Shown here: one piece after another, positions 6,767-10,416 of the stretch
How positions within the stretch are numbered: the stretch's first letter is position 1
Layout of the letters: each line of letters starts with the position of its first letter
Assembly: GCA_031258915.1 (NCBI GenBank)
Contig: JAIRMD010000030.1
Location: 1 to 10,416 of the forward strand
DNA length: 10,416 nucleotides
Direction of reading: 5' to 3'
Origin: Prevotellaceae bacterium
Lineage (GTDB): Bacteria; Bacteroidota; Bacteroidia; Bacteroidales; UBA932
The notes under the pieces: model-generated
What the model was told of the DNA's origin: nothing
Seen by the model: only the letters and a program-made list of their open reading frames with translations
Databases searched by the model: none
Position numbers and translations under genes: made by a program

Positions 6767-8332
6767 TCAATGCACCACCGTTACCGTTCCGGTTTTTTCG
6801 GTATGGTCGCCATTTACGAAGGTAATCTTTATATGGTAAACGTAGCTGCCTTCGGGGACAAAGCTTCCGCTGTTTTTTTCTCGCCCGCTCCACGCTTCGG
6901 CGCCGGAGTAGATGAGCGTACCGCCCGGCGCGTAGATGTAGAGCGTGTAGCCCTGCACGCATGAGCAGAGGGGCTCAAACATGCTGCGGCGTTTTCCGGT
7001 AGCGAGGTTTACTACTTCGCTGCTCAGCTGTATAGCGTTAGGCATCAGGGCCTGAGCTGCGGCGAAGTTGCACGCCTCCGGCGAGCGCACGCGGGCAAGA
7101 GGCTGCTGCCGGTCGTCGTCCACAAAAGCCTCTACCCGGTAGCATACGCGGTTTGAGCAAACGGCGGAGTCGGGGAATTGCGAAAAATCCTCGTCGATGG
7201 AGGTATTTTCGGTGCTGGCGATAAAGCCTGCAAGCTGCGGCGGCGATGTTCGGTAAACGTCGTAGCGGTGCGCCGTGCGCGTACTGCCGCTGCTGCCGTC
7301 GTACCACACCACCGTGTTCCACCTCACGCCGGCAGCAGGTTCGCTCAGAACAGCCGGCGCAAGGTTGGTAACGGCAGGGCTGGAGGCGGCCGCGCGCGCG
7401 CAGCTGTTCACCGCCGATATGCGGTAAAACGCATAGCCGCTGCCCAAAGAGTTGTCGGTAATGCTCGCCTGCTGCTTGCCGTCAAACTCCTCAAAGGGGG
7501 CGTATGGGCCGCTTATTTCGCTTGATTTTTCTGCCCAAAAGCGGGTGTACTCCGTTGCCCGGTCAATCCGAAAGTGCAGCGTAGCGCTTTGCCCTTCGCC
7601 AGCCACCGAATCGATGGTGATGTGCTGCGGGCGGACAGGCAGCGGCACGAAAATGCTTGCGCGGCTGGAGTAGCTCGTATCGCTGCCGTACACGGCTGCT
7701 ACGTAGAGGTGGTGGTGCTGCTTTTCTTTTGCTACGGGCAGCGCAAAGGAGGTTGCGCTGCCGCTTGTGGCGAGCCACACTGCGCTGTCGGGCATGAACG
7801 TGCTGCCGCCAGCGTACCCGCAGATGTGGTAGCGCACCTCGCTGGCAAAGGAGGGGAGCGGCGTTGGCGTCGTCAGGTTGTAGGGATCCAGCTGCTCGTA
7901 GGGGCTCCAGCTCAGGTTGATAGCGTTGGCGCAGCTGTCGAGCGTTGGCTCGCCGAGCTGCATGGTGCGAAAAGGTGCCTGAAACGGAGGGTAGTCGGAT
8001 ACGTCCTTGGGGATAAGGCGAATGGTGTATATGTTCGGGGTGCAGCATGGCGAAACCTCATCAACAAAGCGCGTAACGTTGCTGCTCACCTCTGCCAGCG
8101 TATCCATTATGACGTTTACCACCCCGTCTACTTTTTCTTCTTTCAGCGTAAGTATTTGGAAGCCTTTGATGTATGCCGTGTCGCTCACGCTGGGGACGCT
8201 CCATTGCAGGTAGTACTTTTGCGCAGCAACATCCACCCCCGCCGCACGGAAGCGAAGCGAGGCGTTGCTTAGCGCAAGCAGCGAGCAGCAGCCCAGCAGC
8301 AGCGCAGCAGTAGCCATACAGCGTTTTTGCAT
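6767..8332 (-). CDS. Exported Fn3-module protein with type IX secretion (gliding-motility type) C-terminal domain
   Basis: I do not recognise a specific function. The 521-residue protein starts with a signal peptide: KR at 3-4, then a hydrophobic stretch, with likely cleavage after ALSNA near residue 24. A Cys pair at 15-16 after LLLG loosely resembles a lipobox. The middle is made of about four beta-rich modules that look fibronectin type III-like, roughly 34-130, 131-230, 235-325 and 326-425, each with a WS/YxI-type pattern and isolated Cys. The C-terminus (about 429-520) has the pattern of the type B T9SS sorting domain: MPNAIQL, YTLYIYAPGGTLIYSG, a lone Trp481, GSYVYHIKITFVNG, and a final GTVTVVH. 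It is therefore probably carried across the outer membrane and attached to the surface or released. It starts 3 bases after the stop of the M16 gene and is likely the last gene of the fabD-M16 operon. Confidence 0.75.
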   Translation of the reverse strand: MQKRCMATAALLLGCCSLLALSNASLRFRAAGVDVAAQKYYLQWSVPSVSDTAYIKGFQILTLKEEKVDGVVNVIMDTLAEVSSNVTRFVDEVSPCCTPNIYTIRLIPKDVSDYPPFQAPFRTMQLGEPTLDSCANAINLSWSPYEQLDPYNLTTPTPLPSFASEVRYHICGYAGGSTFMPDSAVWLATSGSATSFALPVAKEKQHHHLYVAAVYGSDTSYSSRASIFVPLPVRPQHITIDSVAGEGQSATLHFRIDRATEYTRFWAEKSSEISGPYAPFEEFDGKQQASITDNSLGSGYAFYRISAVNSCARAAASSPAVTNLAPAVLSEPAAGVRWNTVVWYDGSSGSTRTAHRYDVYRTSPPQLAGFIASTENTSIDEDFSQFPDSAVCSNRVCYRVEAFVDDDRQQPLARVRSPEACNFAAAQALMPNAIQLSSEVVNLATGKRRSMFEPLCSCVQGYTLYIYAPGGTLIYSGAEAWSGREKNSGSFVPEGSYVYHIKITFVNGDHTEKTGTVTVVH

Positions 8333-8335
8333 TGC

Positions 8336-9604
8336 TTATCCTACGGTAATGGTTGCCATGCTTTGAGGGTTGAAATATTTTTGCGCCACCTGCTGCAGCT
8401 GCGCAGGCGTGGCGCTTTTGACCGTATCGAACAGGGTTTTTGCGTAGCGCTGCGCAAGCCCGTGCTGCAAATCTTCTATGGTGCTTTCGGCCAGCGCCCA
8501 CGGGCCGTCGAGCGAGCGCATGATTTCGCCGCACAGGTAGCTTTTGACCAGCGAGAGCTCCTTGTCCGGAATTTTTTCGTCGCACAGCCGCTGCAGCTCT
8601 TTTCTGATTTCGCCCAGCGCGGCGCGGCCGAACTCTTTGCCAACCTCCGTGCCAATGCTCAGGTATCCGCTATGCCTGTAGCTGAGCAGCGAGGCAAAAA
8701 CTCCGTAGGTGTACCCTTTTTCCTCGCGGATGTTGCGCATGAGCCGCGACCCGAAGTACCCGCCAAGGATGACCGAGAGCACGTGCACGGCGGCAAAGTC
8801 GGGGTGCGACTTGTCGAACAGCACCCTGCCAACGCGCAGCGCGCTTTGCGTAGTGCCGTTTTTTTCTACCACGATGTCCGCCTCCGGCTGCTTTGCGGGC
8901 GGGGGAACAGCCTCCGGGCGGCAGGCGGACGCTGCCTGCGGAAGTTGCTCAAAAAAATCGCCTATTATCCTCCGCTCGCGCTCGCCAACCTTTCCCGTTG
9001 CAACGATAAAGCAGCGGTTGGCTGTGAAAAAGCTGCGATGAAACTCGTGCAGGTATTCGCTCAGCAGCGCATCGTAGTGCTCCGGGTCGGCGTAGGCGCC
9101 GTAGGGGTGGCTGCGGCCGTACAGCAGCGCCTGCAGCCGCTCTCGCGCTACGCAGGCTACCTGCTCCTTGCTTATGCGCAGCCGCTGCTTATGCTTGGCG
9201 CAGTAGGTGCGCAGCTCGGCCTCCGGAAAGGTGGGGTGCAGCGCCAGCTCGCTCAGCGTACCCAGCGTTTTTTGCAGGTGTCGCGTGAGCGAATACACCG
9301 TGAGCATGGCAAAATCCTTGCCGAGGTGCGGCTCGTAGGAGGAGCCAAGGAAGTCAAAATTCTCGGCCACCTGCGCACCGGAGAACCGCCTCGTGCCCTC
9401 GCTCATGAGGTCAAGCGTAGCGCGCGCCACTAGCAGCCGCTGCTGAAAGCGCGACCCCGCCTCAAACACCAGCGACACGCGCACCACATCCTGCGTCCCC
9501 GTGCAAACGGTGTGCAGCGCAATGCCGTTGCTCAACGCGCCGGCATCAGGTTGAACGCACGGCAGCGATTCGGGTAGCAGTATTGCCGGAGGGGAGGAGC
9601 GCAT
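8336..9604 (-). CDS. M16-family peptidase homologue lacking the catalytic zinc motif
   Basis: M16 enzymes are clam-shell metallopeptidases; many bacteria have an active and an inactive chain that pair. This 422-residue protein has the two-lobed layout: the N-terminal lobe starts at LSNGIALHTV (24-33) and VRVSLVFEAGSRFQ (41-54), and the C-terminal lobe carries the glycine-rich SVILGGYFGSRLMRNIREEKGY (277-298) with the Arg/Tyr segment REEKGYTYG. The place of HxxEH, just before the EGT that matches the family's F-x-G-T, reads RATLD (61-65), so both His and the Glu are absent. It resembles the non-catalytic subunit type. No signal peptide is visible, which suggests the cytoplasm unless the start is wrong. 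It follows fabD by 11 bases and precedes the T9SS-domain gene by 3. The active partner, if any, is not adjacent on the downstream side. Confidence 0.85.
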   Translation of the reverse strand: MRSSPPAILLPESLPCVQPDAGALSNGIALHTVCTGTQDVVRVSLVFEAGSRFQQRLLVARATLDLMSEGTRRFSGAQVAENFDFLGSSYEPHLGKDFAMLTVYSLTRHLQKTLGTLSELALHPTFPEAELRTYCAKHKQRLRISKEQVACVARERLQALLYGRSHPYGAYADPEHYDALLSEYLHEFHRSFFTANRCFIVATGKVGERERRIIGDFFEQLPQAASACRPEAVPPPAKQPEADIVVEKNGTTQSALRVGRVLFDKSHPDFAAVHVLSVILGGYFGSRLMRNIREEKGYTYGVFASLLSYRHSGYLSIGTEVGKEFGRAALGEIRKELQRLCDEKIPDKELSLVKSYLCGEIMRSLDGPWALAESTIEDLQHGLAQRYAKTLFDTVKSATPAQLQQVAQKYFNPQSMATITVG

Positions 9605-9615
9605 GGGGGTATGGT

Positions 9616-10416
9616 CTATGAGTTCAAGCTCTCCACCGCCGCATCTTTGCTCACATTCTTCACCAGCCCTTGCAGCGCCTTGCCCGGCCCCAGCTCTACG
9701 AAGTGGGTTGCGCCGTCGGCCAGCATGTTTTGCACCGTCTGCGTCCAGCGCACGGGAGCGGTAAGCTGTGCAATCAGGTTTTTCTTTATGGCTTCGGGGG
9801 CTGCCTGCGGCTTGGCATCCACGTTTTGGTAAACGGGGCAGCAGGGTGCGCAGAAGCGCGTTGCTGCAATAGCGGCCTCAAGCTCCGCCCTGGCTGGCTC
9901 CATGAGCGGCGAGTGGAATGCCCCGCCCACGTTGAGCTTTAGCGTGCGCTTAGCGCCTGCGGCGGTCAGCTTTTCGCAGGCGAGCTCCACGCCCCTGGTG
10001 GAGCCCGAAATAACCAGCTGCCCGGGGCAGTTGTAGTTGGCGGGCACTACCACCTCGCCGATTTCGGCGCATATCTTTTCTACCACCTCATCGGCCAATC
10101 CGAGTATGGCGGCCATAGCCGAAGGCGCTTTTTCGCAGGCCTTTTGCATAGCCTGCGCGCGCTGCGATACCAGCGTTAGCCCGTCCTCGAAGCTCATGGC
10201 GCCGGCTGCCACCAGCGCCGAAAATTCGCCCAGCGAGTGGCCTGCAACCATATCGGGCGAAAAATCCTCGCGCGACTTTGCCAAAATGACGGAGTGCAAA
10301 AAAATGGCGGGCTGCGTAACGCTGGTTTGCTTCAGGCGCTCGTCCGGACCCTCAAACATGAGGTCGGTAATGCGAAATCCCAAAAGAGCGTTGGCATGCT
10401 CAAACAGCTCCCTGCC
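9616..10416 (-). CDS. fabD: Malonyl-CoA:ACP transacylase, N-terminus cut by window
   Basis: FabD moves malonyl groups from CoA to acyl carrier protein, supplying the extender unit for fatty-acid synthesis in the cytoplasm. The frame is open at the right edge; 266 residues are visible and roughly 20-30 N-terminal residues, including the oxyanion-hole Gln region, are outside. Seen in the visible part: LKQTSVTQPAIFLHS near the start, the nucleophile elbow GHSLGE (59-64, Ser61), SQRAQAMQ with Arg86 that binds the malonyl carboxylate, NVGGAFHSPLM with the catalytic His168, and the closing HFVELGPGKALQGLVK. An apparent TTG start at 10383 is internal, because in-frame codons upstream (GRELFEHANAL) still match the family. 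It is the first visible gene of the fabD-M16-T9SS cargo run. Confidence 0.95.
   Translation of the reverse strand, partial: GRELFEHANALLGFRITDLMFEGPDERLKQTSVTQPAIFLHSVILAKSREDFSPDMVAGHSLGEFSALVAAGAMSFEDGLTLVSQRAQAMQKACEKAPSAMAAILGLADEVVEKICAEIGEVVVPANYNCPGQLVISGSTRGVELACEKLTAAGAKRTLKLNVGGAFHSPLMEPARAELEAAIAATRFCAPCCPVYQNVDAKPQAAPEAIKKNLIAQLTAPVRWTQTVQNMLADGATHFVELGPGKALQGLVKNVSKDAAVESLNS

Noticed and set aside
7574..8272. Plus-strand ORF (232 codons) opposite the T9SS-domain gene
   Set aside because: Its composition is rich in Ala, Arg, Val and Cys as in a shadow frame, and the minus-strand frame has a signal peptide and a recognisable C-terminal domain.
8285..8290. Lipoprotein lipobox (LLGC, Cys15) in the T9SS-domain protein
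   Set aside because: Leu at -2 is a poor fit and the hydrophobic stretch continues to a better signal peptidase I site at ALSNA; kept only as a remote alternative.
8327..9433. Long plus-strand ORF (368 codons) opposite the M16 gene
   Set aside because: It is antisense to a well-supported gene, resembles no family I know, and long antisense frames are expected in G+C-rich coding DNA with this codon use.
10381..10383. TTG at 10383 as the fabD start
   Set aside because: Codons upstream in the same frame still encode family-like residues to the window edge, so the TTG is an internal Leu.
1..10416. CRISPR arrays, tRNA/rRNA genes, insertion sequences, phage or toxin-antitoxin modules
   Set aside because: No spaced direct repeats, no cloverleaf-like sequence in the short gaps, and no transposase, integrase or toxin-like frames were seen.

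Overview
The window is a compact, ordinary stretch of bacterial chromosome. It holds ten protein-coding genes, all on the minus strand, and both edge genes are cut by the window. The source is most likely a member of the Bacteroidota, probably Bacteroidales-like. Three things point there: an N-terminally extended ClpP with the 'NP-I-EERQLN' pre-sequence typical of that phylum, a protein ending in a type IX secretion (gliding-motility-type) C-terminal domain, and -7 promoter boxes of the TAnnTTTG type, mostly with no clear Shine-Dalgarno sequence. The DNA looks moderately G+C-rich by eye, so many long antisense ORFs are only shadows.

In transcription order (right to left): fabD (partial, fatty-acid synthesis); an M16-family peptidase homologue that lacks the HxxEH zinc motif; a 521-residue exported protein of Fn3-like modules with a T9SS sorting domain; then a gap with a promoter; fba (class II fructose-bisphosphate aldolase); radC; a second gap with a terminator-like hairpin and a promoter; tig (trigger factor), clpP, clpX and nth (endonuclease III); a short gap with a third promoter; and a DapB-family reductase that runs off the left edge.

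The first three genes are separated by 11 and 3 bases and look like one operon tail. tig-clpP-clpX is the widely conserved chaperone/protease cluster: trigger factor folds nascent chains, and ClpX unfolds substrates and feeds them into ClpP. tig and clpP overlap in TAATG and clpP/clpX are 3 bases apart, so translational coupling is likely; nth follows 43 bases later. There is no gap over 300 bases, and I saw no tRNA, rRNA, insertion sequence, CRISPR array or phage signal.

I did not find a new multi-gene system. The points worth a second look are small: a 7-bp-period tandem repeat that forms the last codons of tig, a DapB-family protein with altered signature motifs, an apparently catalytically dead M16 protein with no active partner next to it, a T9SS cargo protein co-transcribed with lipid-synthesis housekeeping genes, and inverted repeats around the promoter -7 boxes.
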